Assembly: GCA_963922205.1 (NCBI GenBank)
Contig: CAWUHX010000095.1
Coordinates: 496,001 to 560,000 of the forward strand
Direction: 5' to 3'
From: Romanomermis culicivorax
Taxonomy: Eukaryota > Nematoda > Enoplea > Mermithida > Mermithidae
Length of the DNA stretch: 64,000 nucleotides
The position numbers were made by a program, and so were the translations under genes. Shown here piece after piece: positions 33,555-44,781 of the stretch. The notes under the pieces are model-generated. The model had not been told where the DNA came from and did not search any database. It worked only from the letters and a program-made list of their open reading frames with translations. Every line of letters starts with the position of its first letter. Position 1 is the first letter of the stretch.

Positions 33555-34430
33555 CTACGTCGATGACGGCGTCGAATTTCTCGAAGGCGGCGCCGATTGC
33601 TGAGCCGTAAGTTGCGCAACGTGAGCCCTGAGCTGGGCCATCTCCGACTGTAAACGTCGAACCTCGTCGGACGGCGTGGCCGATGGACGTTGAGCGGTGC
33701 TCCTTTGATTGGACATTGACCTGACGTTGTCGGCGGTCCTTTGTTCTGAAGAGAAAACAGCATTAGATGGGGCAGTATACCTAATCTCATCCCGAAAAAT
33801 CTGTGATTCCGCGTAACAAGCTGCTTTGAGAGTCTCTTCAAGAGTTGTGAACTCCCTGAACTTAATACTATCTCTAAGGACTGGTCTCAACCCTCTTAGA
33901 AAGATAGGTTTAATAATAGAATCCCTAACGTCAGTCGCGAGATCCGGATAAGCCACCCTGGACAGTCTCTTAAGGTGCTCAAGGTAGACTATCGCGGATT
34001 CAGTCGGCTTCTGCAGGCGATCCTGGATCAACTGCTGATGCAGATCTGAATCACACCCTACTGGAAAGTCTCTCCTAAGAAAAGCTGTGAACTCTTCGTA
34101 GCGGGTAGGCTGCGGAGTACCACTGCTAAAGTCCCGGTAGGATGCCAGAGCAGGACCTGTGAGGCAAGACTCCAAAAACGCGATCTTATATGCATGATCC
34201 GCTTCTGTTACCCCTTGAAGTGTAAAGAAGCGGGTCAAGTGGGATATAAAATCCGTTATGGACTCACCAAAAGCACCCGAAAAGGCAGGAGGGGCCATGA
34301 AGCTGGACACAGGAGGGTGCCTTCTGCCATTCATAGCCTCTAGCTTTTGGTTGAGTGGTCCAAGGGCATTCTCAAATGCAGCTTGGACCTTATTCTCAAT
34401 CTGTGAAGGTAAATCAATTTCTGACTTCAT
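33555..34430 (-). CDS. gag: Gag matrix/capsid ORF of Element 1
   Basis: 291 codons from ATG 34430 to TAG 33555-33557. The layout is that of Ty3/Gypsy Gag: FSGAFGESITDFISHLTRFF opens the retrotransposon gag (capsid) domain near residue 50, with CLTGPALASYRDF and a LEHLKRLSRVAYPDL segment further on, and a coiled-coil-like VRRLQSEMAQLRAHVAQL near the C-terminus. The zinc knuckles usually at the Gag C-terminus lie beyond the TAG in the same frame. The open frame also extends upstream of the ATG for over 50 codons without an ATG, so the true start may differ. Gag assembles the particle in the cytoplasm. Confidence 0.88.
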   Translation of the reverse strand: MKSEIDLPSQIENKVQAAFENALGPLNQKLEAMNGRRHPPVSSFMAPPAFSGAFGESITDFISHLTRFFTLQGVTEADHAYKIAFLESCLTGPALASYRDFSSGTPQPTRYEEFTAFLRRDFPVGCDSDLHQQLIQDRLQKPTESAIVYLEHLKRLSRVAYPDLATDVRDSIIKPIFLRGLRPVLRDSIKFREFTTLEETLKAACYAESQIFRDEIRYTAPSNAVFSSEQRTADNVRSMSNQRSTAQRPSATPSDEVRRLQSEMAQLRAHVAQLTAQQSAPPSRNSTPSST

Positions 34431-37400
34431 AGATGAGAATTCGTCTTCCTGTAAGGTATCTAAGACTGATGATCGTGCCTGTGAAGTTATTCGATCAAAC
34501 TGAATAGAGAGGGGCTCACTTGTCTGCTTAAGCTTAGTACTAAGGCGACAGGAACGTCTAGGTGTCTCTATTTTGTAGAAGTGAAGTAAGAGTTACTCTT
34601 GTAGTCGCGTGGCGAGGAAGCGCGGGAAGTACGAGATCGTTTGCGCGACGGGTGTTGAGGCTGTAACACTTGTTCTTTACAATATCTAGCGGCCACTCAG
34701 CGATGGGGCTAGAAAAGGACAAGGTTTTAGCTCTCAGAACAGCCAGACAGAGAGATAGGTTGACTCAGAAGGGAATTTATCTGGTCACCTATGTAGGTAA
34801 AGTGGGGATAACCCGAGTGTAAAGAGAGGGAGAAGTATACCCAAACTTTAGAGATGAATGGGGCTAGACCCGGTTATTTAAACCAAAAGTATAATACATT
34901 TGAAAGAAAGTGGTGGAACTCCAAACCATAAAATTAAGGAACCAACGTGAGGGCGTACGGATAAACCCGCTCAAAAGGGAATTTTATCTGGAGGTTAAGT
35001 CGGTTGTACTAGTTTACAAACTTTGGGATATGGGAGGGCTCGTAACCGACAAAGTCCTACTCACCAGGAGTAGCGCATGGAGTAGCTTAAGAATTAATAA
35101 GTAAAGGGGGACAACTTAAAGTAAACTTAGTGGGTGCTAATAGATAGGGACAAAATTAGTTTACAAACCAGACTACGCAAAGGGAATCGCACTATTACGC
35201 AATCGGCCTCACTCACTAGGAGCAATTGCGAACTCTGAAAAGTGTGATGACTAGACAGGAGGATCCCGGGAGGACGTCATTCGCGTATATGCTACAACCG
35301 TGCCCAAAAAGGGGAATGCGCGTTTTGAACAGAACGGGAACTCTCCAGGAGTATTATATACAGCTGGGGGCTGGGTTTCCGTTCACTGAGATGAAGTGAG
35401 GATCGCAGGTCACCAGTTGAGATATAAGAGCACCAGGTACTGAGGTGCTATTCTGACACACTCAGTCAGTAAAAGGGCATCGGGGTCCTTGGCCCAGCTG
35501 TGCCAGTAGTGGAGGTGGGGAAATGCAGGCTTCCTCCTATGAATCGAGGCTAGGCTCAATGCATCTTGAGATCAGGGGTACAGTCTGTCTCGAATAAGTG
35601 AGTGTAAAGTGAGGTGCTAAGGCGGACTTAGTTGTAATGTGTTTAGGCGGACTCGAACATCTTCGCTTAGGCGGACTAGCGGTCATATTATGCTAAGGGA
35701 CAAACCAACGGAGGCGAACTCAGGATTAAGGGCGACTCTAGTGCGGACATTATTAGGCCAGCTAACGAAGGCGTTTGAGTGTAAAGAAATGATTACAGAG
35801 GGGTCTTTTACACCTTAGGCCCAACCAGTGGCTGTGCCGTAATTCCTGAGGAATTATTCTGGTGGGGACACTAAAGAAGATCATAGATGAGGAAGAAATG
35901 CAAGAATTTAGATAAGAAATTTACAAGAAGGTTGTCAACCCTTGCAGTTGTTAGATTCAGGCAGTACCGACTGCAAATGCCCAACGGTTGCGTATGTTGA
36001 ACAACCAACCCAGCTGAGGCCGAGTGTAAACCCGTTCGAACCTACAGTTAAAGCTTAAAAGAGTAGTCACGTGCTGATCCATCAGTGCCGCTACCCTTGC
36101 AGACAACTTGATCAGTGCCACGGACGGAGTGCATCTCAGGTTGCGTGAGCATGTCCACTGATGTTTCCCAGGCACCAGTAGCACACAGACACAACCCTAA
36201 AACAAGAGCCGTAGGTGAGAAAATAAAACTACAATCGTCACCTAGAACTCAAGTGGCATCTTGGAAACCCACAGTAACCCGGTGCTGACGTCAAAAGATG
36301 TGATATACACCACCACACACTCGGTGCTGACCTCAGGTAACTGGGATGTAAGTGCCATAACCTCATATTGCAGTACGTACGCCAAAAAGTAAGAGCCTAC
36401 GGCTACAAACTCTTTACGGCAATACGGGGCATCGCCGTTGCTGACACCAGAATAAGACTGTAAGGTCTTAATTCCGATACTGGAATAGAGATTTATCATT
36501 GTGGACATCAGTAGATAGGGCCCTAGGCCAGCAACCTTGCTACGACAACACGGAGCATCGCCGTTGCTGACGTCAAAAGGTGATAGCTGAGTCTCAGTTA
36601 TCCTACGACAATGATATGAGATGCAGTTGTTGCAGACGCCAGATGTGCGGTTTGTAAGGCCTCACATCTACGAACAACAATACGGTGCATTGTTGTTGCT
36701 GACGTCAAGGACTGAAGTCGGAATAACCGACCAATCCTAGTGCAACAACATGAGCCTCTGCTGTTGCAGACGTCAGAAAGACAGTGCCATACGGTCATCA
36801 TCCCGCAATAACAACCTGTTACGTTGCCATTGCTGACGTCAGAGGTAGAGCCGGAGGGCCACCCACCCCTCAAAGCAACAGCAAGGGATGCAGCTGTTGC
36901 AGACGCAGGGGGAGGACACGGAGAACTTCCAACCCCTGAACGGCCACATGCTATGCGGCCATTGCTGACGTCAGAAGCATGACCCTGCCAGTCAAGCCTC
37001 AGTGCAACAGCAGCATGTGAGGTAGTTGCGGACATCAGAGGTGGGGTCGCACAAGACACACCTAACAACAACCCAATAAGTAGTTGTTGCTGACGCCAGT
37101 GGTCCCGATCGGTAAGATCCTCACCGCTTGCAACCACCCAGAATGAAAAAGAGAAAAAGAAAAGAAGAAGACCGTACAGCAGTGGAAAAAATAATAAGAA
37201 TGACCTACTGAAGGTTTGCCAACTATGACGTATGTGTGACCAGTGAAGAAAAGTTTTGGTTGTGAAAATTTGAATAGAAGTGGGAAAATAGAATGTTTTG
37301 TTTGTTTCTGGTAGGAAAAAGGATAAATTTTAATTGGTTTGTTTAGAAAGGGGGAAAGAAAAAAATGGGTTATAAGTTTTTATTTGAGTTGATTATTGAG

Positions 37401-38451
37401 ATAAGAAGATTTATTAGGTGAAAAAGTTATTATAATTGGGTCACACTCTACGCATAGAAGACCGAAGAAGGAAAAGCAAAGTAAATAAAAGTAAAATTTT
37501 AGGCCCTAGAGATAAGCGATGTGATCTACTAAGTACGGTGTTATATGTGTCAACAGTAAAATTTTGGCTTGTTTGGCCGGAAAGATGAGCAACTTGGCTA
37601 ATGCTCAGTGAAGATAAGAAAAATTTTGAAAAAGTGTGTTGACACACCGGACACAGATAACAACTCACGACCACACTTGACGTCCAGAATCAAGAGTGGA
37701 AGGGTTACTGTACCTCGTGATCGGAGATTCCGAAACCCTCAGGGGCTGTGAAAACCCCATGGGTTGTGATACTCAAGTACCCATACCCAGGTATACTGTA
37801 GTTAGAGTACGTGCTAATCGCAGTGGTACTGTAACCAAAAAGGCCTGCGGCGCTACAGTAACCTATCCGATCACACGCAGTGAATAAAGGCCCAAATTAG
37901 GGGAAAAATAGAAAGAAGAAAGGAAAATGAAAGCTCAGAGGAGATTTACGGCAGAATACTCGATTTACTCAACTCTGGGAGTTTTATGACTCTTGGGGAT
38001 TAAATCTGGGGAAAAATCGATACCAGAGGATTAACCAAAGCTTACGGGAGTTACTATACTCATAAGGGGTTAATTACGCGCAAGAATCATTAATTTAATC
38101 ACACGTGGGGCAAATCCCGACCTACAGTAATCAAATTTTACTCAAATGCGGTGCTATCTGAGTTGGCGTTAAACTCGAATATAAGGGCCTATTCCGACCT
38201 AAGGGGTAGTCTACCTTCTTACGGGCGTATCCACTTACATGAGGGCAAAAAAATTTCATCCTAAGGGTCAGTATCCCACTTTGAATGCGAATCAGCAGAC
38301 CTGAGAGAGGTTTCCCCACTCAAGTGGCAATTCTCATGATCTGATGGAGGTTTCCCCTACTCAAATCGAAAATTTACCTAATTGAAAGAGGTATCTCACT
38401 CAAAAGGTTGAAAGGTTCGTTCCCAAGGACTGTGGAGTCAGACTTAAGGTC
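34431..38451 (-). other. Leader (5' UTR) of Element 1, ~4 kb
   Basis: Unusually long non-coding region between PBS and gag. From the gag side: a mixed region with AGGCGGACT phrases (35620-35690), the 66-bp array (36240-37100), a purine-rich stretch (37140-37430) and degenerate repeats of CCGACCTACAGTA phrases near the PBS (37900-38440) that are shared with Element 2 (49680-50110). Confidence 0.6.
36240..37100 (-). repeat. Tandem ~66-bp array: stem-loop plus TGACGTCA-like core
   Basis: The cores TTGC(T/A)GACGTCA recur near 36283, 36325, 36440, 36565, 36631, 36697, 36763, 36830, 36897, 36963, 37027 and 37088. The last eight intervals are 61-67 bases. Most cores directly follow a small inverted repeat, for example GCAACAGC with GCTGTTGC, CAACAAC with GTTGTTG, and CAACAAT with ATTGTTG, with 7-10 base loops. 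TGACGTCA is the consensus CRE/ATF-bZIP site. Because 66 is a multiple of three, a 179-codon minus frame stays open across it (36598-37137); I regard that as a by-product. Confidence 0.75.
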
Positions 38452-38469
38452 GATTTTCCAGCCTCGCCA
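38452..38469 (-). other. Primer binding site of Element 1
   Basis: Directly next to the 5' LTR the minus strand reads TGGCGAGGCTGGAAAATC, starting with the TGG that pairs with tRNA CCA. Element 2 has the same sequence with one change (TGGCAAGG...). The tRNA was not identified. Confidence 0.65.
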
Positions 38470-39893
38470 TGTCACATTAAACAGAGGTGGAGCCATGTCA
38501 CATTAAGTAGATTGGTGATCAGTCACATTGACGGGCAAAACCCGTACCATATCCCATAGGAAACATGGCCATGACACGGTAGGTGACATGCTGTGACCCC
38601 GTGGGGTGGCTCCAGTGATGTTCTCTGTTTCGGGAACCCAACCCAGCTGGTACTACCACAGGTAAACCTATGGCGTACCTCGGCCTTGTCCTGGGTTTAA
38701 TGCTGTAGAATAATGGACAACGCGGCCGGGTCGGGGGTGTCAATCCCTAGTCCTCATTCACTGGAATGGGGGACGGTGCCATTCGAAGAATGGCTTACTG
38801 TGGGGGACCCGATTGTTAACCTAAATCCCCTTTTTTGGCCCTGACCTTAAGGGTCTGAGGGCTTTCTTAACTGAGGGTCCTTCCGAGGGAAAACTAGCTT
38901 AGGGGAGACTCCCGCAAATATACCCTCAATAACACTAACCCCTGAGAAGACTTACGACACCTCTTCTCAAATTACTCGATGCTGGGCGACGGGTTCGGGG
39001 GCAAATGCGGGGTCCTACGGACGGCGATGTGGGAACGAACTCCGAGCGATTCGGCGTGGGGATTCGGCGGCTGCTAAATGGCAGGCGGCGATAACGAACG
39101 TTTCCTCGGCAAGGGGCAACGGGTCTCTACAACTAACGGCGACGGGTTCCTACAGTCGGGTTACTGTAGGCGATGTGTGTATGTGTAGGTCGGGGTCCGA
39201 ATATGGTAATTTATTCGACGTGTGACGGCAACGCAGTTGACAACAATAAAAATATAATAAAAATATCGACGGCGGACGCGACGTGAAGCTAAACGACGAA
39301 AAACCAGTTAGGCTCAATAATGAGTGACAAAAACACAAAACATGCCCTTTTAAAGGGCTCCATAAACTACAGTATGCCTTGGGCGGAGTTGACACTCCCC
39401 CAAGCTAACTTCTGCAGCGGAAATCGTTGCAGAAGATGCCTATGATCACATAGACATTTTCCCAGTTCACAACGTTAAGCATTGGGGCGAGTTTTCACTC
39501 TCCATGCTTAACATAGGAACGTCACTAGTGAGAATTTCAACTAGTTGTTTCACGTTGTGAAACGTCGCTAGTTTTTACTGATAAGAAGTGCACGTTGTGC
39601 TCTAATTACAGCGATGAGCTCCGAGAGCTTATCTCTAACGGAAATTCTTGACTAGCGGGCACATACCGTAGTCTACGTGTGCGATTGAAAATAATAAATC
39701 GAAACGGAAATAAATGTGCGCAAAAGCAACAGAAATCAACATAAAAAGTACACACATAAATTGCATGTAAAAAGTATAAAAACGAAACGCAAAATTGATG
39801 TAAATTACTGTAACACAAAACATAATGAAAAACATAATGAAAAATTGTGATGTGAATCACGTGATGTTCGACGAAATCTGTCGGCACGTGACA
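38470..39893 (-). repeat. 5' LTR of Element 1
   Basis: 1424 bp, TGTCAC at the low end and GTGACA at the high end (39888-39893), followed by the TACT duplication. Colinear with the 3' LTR; the serial-hairpin block is at 39343-39630. It should hold the promoter for the minus-strand transcript. Confidence 0.9.
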
Positions 39894-40984
39894 TACTGTA
39901 GGGGACCCGATTGTTAACCTAAATCCCCTAATTGCCCCTGACCTTAAGGGTCCGAGAGCTTTCTCAACTGAGGGTACTCTCAAGGGAAAACTAGCTTAAG
40001 GAGGATTCCCACATATATACCCTCAACAACAGTAACCCCTGAGAAGACTCACTAAATCCTCTTCTCAAATTACTCGGCGCTGGGCGACAGGTTCAAGGGT
40101 CAAAGCATGGGTCCTGCGGACAGCGGGGAAGCGGGTTTGACAATCCGAAAGCAATTCGGTGTGGAGGGAAGTGAATGGGAGTCCGTGGGCGACAGTATCA
40201 AAAGGTTTCCTCGAGGAGCGAATGGGGGTTCTCGATCAATGGCGATGAGGTAAACTCCTTACTGGCAACGCAAGGGAGACAGAAGGCGAATATGTAAATT
40301 TATTGAATAGGCAGTGGACGCAGGTACAATATGCGAATTATAATAAGACAACGCAGGCAAATGTGGGAGTGCAGGCTGTAAACCGCAACAAGATGACTAG
40401 GCCCAAAAATGAATGCCAAATTAATGAAACAAGCCCTTTTAAAGGGCCCCCTAATCTACAGTATGCCTTGGGCGGAGCTAACACTCCCCCAAGCTAACTT
40501 CTGCAACCGAAAACGCTGCAGAAGATGCTTATGGTCACATAGACATTTTCCAGTTCACTACGTTAAGCATTGGGGCAAGTTTTCACTCTCCATGCTTAGC
40601 ATAGGAATATCATCTAGTGAGAATTTCCAACTAGGCGTTTCACATTGCAAAACGTCACTAGTTATTTACTGATAAGAGGTGCACGTTGTGCTCCAATTAC
40701 AGCAATGAGCTCGGAGAGCTTATCTTCAACGGAAATTCTGACTAGGGGGTTACATACCATAGTCTACGTGCGCAACGGAAAATAATAAATCGAAACGAAA
40801 ATATAAGTATGAAAATGAAATAGAAAGAAACGTAGAAAGTACACACAGAAATTGCATGTAGAAATTATAAAAACGGAATGCAAAATTAATGTAAATTACT
40901 GTAAAACAAAATGTGGCGAAAAACATAATGGAAAAATATGGTGTGAATCACGTGACACTGGGCCAAATTCGTCGGCATGTGACA

Positions 40985-42733
40985 AAGGTGTTATCTATAA
41001 TGTCTAGACATACAAGATCTTGGAAGTTTGTGTTACTAATAAATCCAACAGTAAATTATGGCCCATTCATTGGCCTAATATTGGGTAAATTTTCAGAACA
41101 TGATGTTTGATGTACCTAAATTTTCAAAGGTTGAAAGAAGTATATGTCAAAAATCGAAAATTGTCAACTTTTGTCTTATTGTAGCTATGCGAGTTTCGAT
41201 TTTCAGATGAAATGAATATCATTTTCCTTCTTAGGGCATGTAACGACCAGTTTTAGAAGTACTTTACTTTATCCTAAATTGGACCGTGGTTACAGTAGGC
41301 AATGGCGCCATGTAATACGAAAAGACAATCGATGGCTGCTTCAGTCGTCGACAACAAACAAAGGGAAATACGTGTTCCGCTTGCAAATAATAAAACGGAC
41401 TGAGTTTAACTGCTTTTGTATAAAAAGACGCAGTGCTTTCGAATAAAAACGGATTCCAAAAATCTAACTGCGATATGAACACTAACTAAATCATGCTTTG
41501 TTTCTCTTAAATAGGACTTTTTGGCCACTCCCTGGGCGTCACGGCAGATCTTGCTTCTGTCCATCTTCTTCCGCCAATCGCTGCTTCCTGCTTCATTATT
41601 CTCGCTAATTTAGTCACGCCCTTCAATGCTTTTCTAGTATGGCATGCTTTTCGTGTCTTGCTTGCTTCCTACGGTGGGCTTAGCCACACCTCTGTGCTTC
41701 TGTGCATGCTTCTGTATCTATTTCCTCTGTGTACACATGTTTTGTGGGACCATCGCTACTGTTGCACTTGAGACTACTGTCTAGCGGGGCTTCTACTTAT
41801 TTTACTGTGTGCAGGTGTTGTTTACGATTTTTACGTGGGATTACGGTAGCCGTGGAATGTGTATTTTAGTGTAGGTTCTAGGGGACCAGCTGCCGTTGTG
41901 CAAATTAATTGGGGCGTCTTAATTGGGTCAATAGCAGCTACCAGGGTGTGGAAGGATCAAAATAAAGTACTTCACATAATTTTACAGGGATGTTTGAGTG
42001 TGAATCCCAGACACCCTTGAAACGATAAATTAGGAAATGAAATAATATTTAATAAATGAATATCACATAAGGTATTCTACATATTTACAGTACTGCATTA
42101 GCAAATACATTACAGGCATACATGTGTGATTTTCAGGTGGGGTTAATCTTTTACTTATCACAACCCTCTGTATGAGAAGCTGAATTTTCTCAGACATTGT
42201 CTCAATATCCATTTTACACAGGAAAGAGTATGCTATCTTTTGATATAATAGTAACAATAAATTTTTGTATGTTACACTTTTTGGAACAATTTAAAATGTC
42301 GAAAATGAGCCATCGAAATTTGGAAAATTTTGTTTAAGAGCACTCCCGACCATCTTCCCAATGGATGCCGCAGAATTATATTTTCTTATTTTATAGCTAA
42401 TGCATTCTTACTGTATTAGTAAAATTTTCATCAAAATTTTTATATCCTTTATGGCGTTGCACAGGTCTGAAGGCATACTCATGGAAATCAATGCATTTTC
42501 CAAGTGGCTGTTCACTAACCCCCCATGATACATTTATTTTCTACTATAGAAATATCAAATGACCAACAGACTATAAGTTGACACTAATTTTTTCGCATAT
42601 GAACATTTTTCACTACGGAAAAAAGTTTAGTCGAAAATGAGATGCAGAAAAGAAAAACCTTGTTTAGAGGCACACCCGAGGACTTTCATCTATGATGCCG
42701 TCGAACTCTATCTTTTCATACTTTAGTTCATAC
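40985..42733. other. Between the LTR elements: no gene; old repeat at its right end
   Basis: AT-rich, with a T/C-rich open stretch at 41515-41775 that encodes only a low-complexity hydrophobic frame. From about 42225 to 42733 the sequence is a diverged copy of the repeat at about 55580-56250. Confidence 0.5.
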
Positions 42734-44184
42734 TGTCACATATTGCGCCATCCATGTCACGTGTATGACATGTGGATTTGGGAGAGCTGGGGAGGTTTGG
42801 GTATCTCATCAGGTAATACCATGTTTTAGACGTCACATTGATGGTGGACCATATCAGATTGATCCTATTACAGTGAGTAATAGGCTGTGACTCCTGATGG
42901 ATACTGGCATTTTCCCCAGGCTTCCCTGAATGGCGTTGGGGGCCTAACCTGGCGTATGGTGGCTATAGAGAGGTCTATAGTGGGTTCTCTGGGGTTGTCC
43001 TTGGGGTCTTGCTGTAGGGTAACGGACAACGCTGCCAGGCTAGGTGCGACAATCCCCGAGTCCTACTCAGTGAGAGTAGGGACAGGGTCACCCGTAAAAT
43101 GACCTAATTTGTGGGACCCGATTATGAACCAGACAGCCCCTTTTTAGCCCGAACCTGAGAGGTGGAGGCCCTACTTATCTGTGGAAACCGTGGGAAACCG
43201 ACTCAGGAAGGATTCCCCAACAAATACCCCACAAATAACAATAATCCCCTGAGAAGACTCACCTAGTCCTGTTTCTCAAGCGATTCGACGCAACAGGCGG
43301 CAAGTCCCTGGATGCTTTCGGTCTTCTGGCACTGGGAGCGGGGATGCGATCCTCAAACGTCCTAGCGGCGAGCGGCGGCGGGCGGCGGCGAGCGGGAGCG
43401 AGCGGGAGGCGAAACTCCAACGTTTAATTCACGAACTGGGGGCGGTCGGACTCCTGGCACTGATGGGCAGCGGGTACTGTAGACGGTAAGCGGCGGACGC
43501 AGTGAACAAGGGTAAATTTATGCAAATTTATTAGTAATAAGGCGGCGGACGCACAGGTGTATAATAAAATATGCAAATTGACGAGAAGGCGGCGGACGCG
43601 GAGTTACAACCGGACGAGAGCTTGGTGAACCCAAGAATGAGCGAAAAAACTAAAGAAACATGTCCTTTTAAGGACATGTTTGGCTACAGCTGCAGCTTGG
43701 GCGGAGTTTCTTGGCGCTCAAGCTAACTTCTGCAGCTAGACGCCATGCAGAAGATGCCTATGAGCAAATAGACATTTTTTCATTCACATGCGTTTAGCAC
43801 TGAGGCCGGCTGCAGTGCCTATGCTAAGCATATGAACGTCTTTAGCTAAAACTTCTTAGCTAGTCGTTTTTGCATAACAAAAACGAGGCTAATTTTGATG
43901 ATAAGAGGTGCGTGAGCGCACCAAAAATAGCCATGTGCTCATGGAGCACAACTGGCGGAAGTTTTTAGCTAAAGGGCCTACTGTAGCCGGCGTTTGTAAA
44001 GAAATAAAAGTACAACAAAATGAAACATAGAAATGCATGAAAAATATAAAAACGAACGTAAAATGCATGTGTGAAAAATGAAATAAACAAAAGCATGATC
44101 GAGTAGTCAACGACACATGAAAAATAACAAGATGTCGGCATGATTGGAATCACATGAGGTTGGAGAATTGAGCGGCACGTGACA
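42734..44184 (-). repeat. 3' LTR of Element 2
   Basis: 1451 bp; about 30 bp longer than the 5' LTR because of an expanded GAGCGGCGGCGGGCGGCGGC-type run near 43370-43410. Contains the serial-hairpin block (43658-43950). Confidence 0.9.
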
Positions 44185-44451
44185 CGGCGGTCCTTCGAAA
44201 AAGGGCGTCCTCGTCCTTGCAGTGGTTAGTAGTGAGGTTTGTGCGGTGTGTCCGTGGTCGTAGGTCGTTCCAAGGTGCGACGGCGAGTGGTCGAATAGGT
44301 CCGTTGGGCTATTGGCGGATGAAGCCTTCTTTGGTCATAATTCGTTCGGCGGTATGGTAATCGGAGGTTGTTGATGCGTGAAGTTGCAGACATAGAATAT
44401 CCTGTGCGACAGTCTAGAACACAGAAAAGAAAAATTTTCAGGGCAGGATGT

Positions 44452-44611
44452 AGGCTATCGCAGAGGATGCGCCCAGTGAGGTACAGATTATCGGGTTATC
44501 GCAGAGGATGCACCCAGTGAGGTACAGATTGTCGGGTTATCGCAGAGGATGCGCCCAGTGAAGTGTAGATTGTCGGGTTATCGCAGAGGATGCACCCAGT
44601 GAAGTGTAGGC
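44452..44611 (-). repeat. Four tandem ~47-bp units in the 3' UTR of Element 2
   Basis: Units of the form TATCGCAGAGGATGCGCCCA followed by GTGARGTACAGATTGTCGGG repeat four times with few changes. Element 1 has a single related unit near 25346-25383, so the array is an expansion specific to this copy. Confidence 0.8.
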
Positions 44612-44781
44612 TATCACGTTAGGATGCGCCTAAGGCGTGACGCTTTGGTTGCTGAACATTCTCTTCTATCCACTAAGATCCAGCATGGACAAGAGTGGAT
44701 ACTTCGTGAGGGGCACGGCGGTCCTTCGAAAAAGGATGTCCTCGTCCATAAGCGGGGACAATGAAGAGAATGCATCTTGAA

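Larger units (their letters stand above)
23641..39893 (-). mobile_element. Element 1: full-length Gypsy-type LTR retroelement with envelope-like gene
   Basis: A 16,253-bp unit is bounded by LTRs 23641-25071 (3') and 38470-39893 (5'), both TGTCAC...GTGACA, with TACT target duplications. The PBS is adjacent to the 5' LTR. On the minus strand follow a ~4 kb leader, gag (34430-33555), a zinc-knuckle ORF, an envelope-like region, two retropepsins, RT, RNase H and integrase. The RT-RH-IN order and a YLDD-type active site place it with Ty3/Gypsy (Metaviridae). The two LTRs look very similar, so insertion is fairly recent. An in-frame TAG after gag and a TGA near the end of integrase suggest it is now defective or uses readthrough. 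Confidence 0.92.
23310..40984 (-). repeat. Old solo LTR, split by Element 1 (parts 23310-23640 and 39898-40984)
   Basis: The left part begins TGTCACATTAAG and the right part ends CGGCATGTGACA, the same termini as the intact LTRs. AAGG flanks both sides (23306-23309, 40985-40988). Together the parts make about 1418 bp, the length of one LTR. They are clearly more diverged from the Element 1 LTRs than those LTRs are from each other. The left part breaks off at TACT (23637-23640) and the right part resumes after a second TACT (39894-39897), which is the target duplication of Element 1. No internal region is attached, so it is a solo LTR left by recombination. Confidence 0.85.

Noticed and set aside
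33146..33841. 231-codon arginine-rich frame overlapping gag
   Set aside because: Composition (R/S/P-rich) and position show it is a shadow of gag and the zinc-knuckle frame.
36240..37100. CRISPR-like array
   Set aside because: Regular ~66-bp spacing caught the eye, but the units are similar along most of their length rather than identical repeats with unique spacers, and the setting is a eukaryotic retroelement leader.
36598..37137. 179-codon minus-strand ORF as an accessory gene
   Set aside because: The repeat period is a multiple of three, so an open frame is expected; the peptide is a low-complexity echo of the DNA repeat.
41515..41775. Hydrophobic open frame as a membrane protein exon
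   Set aside because: T/C-rich composition explains the leucine/cysteine content; no ATG, weak splice signals, no recognisable domain.
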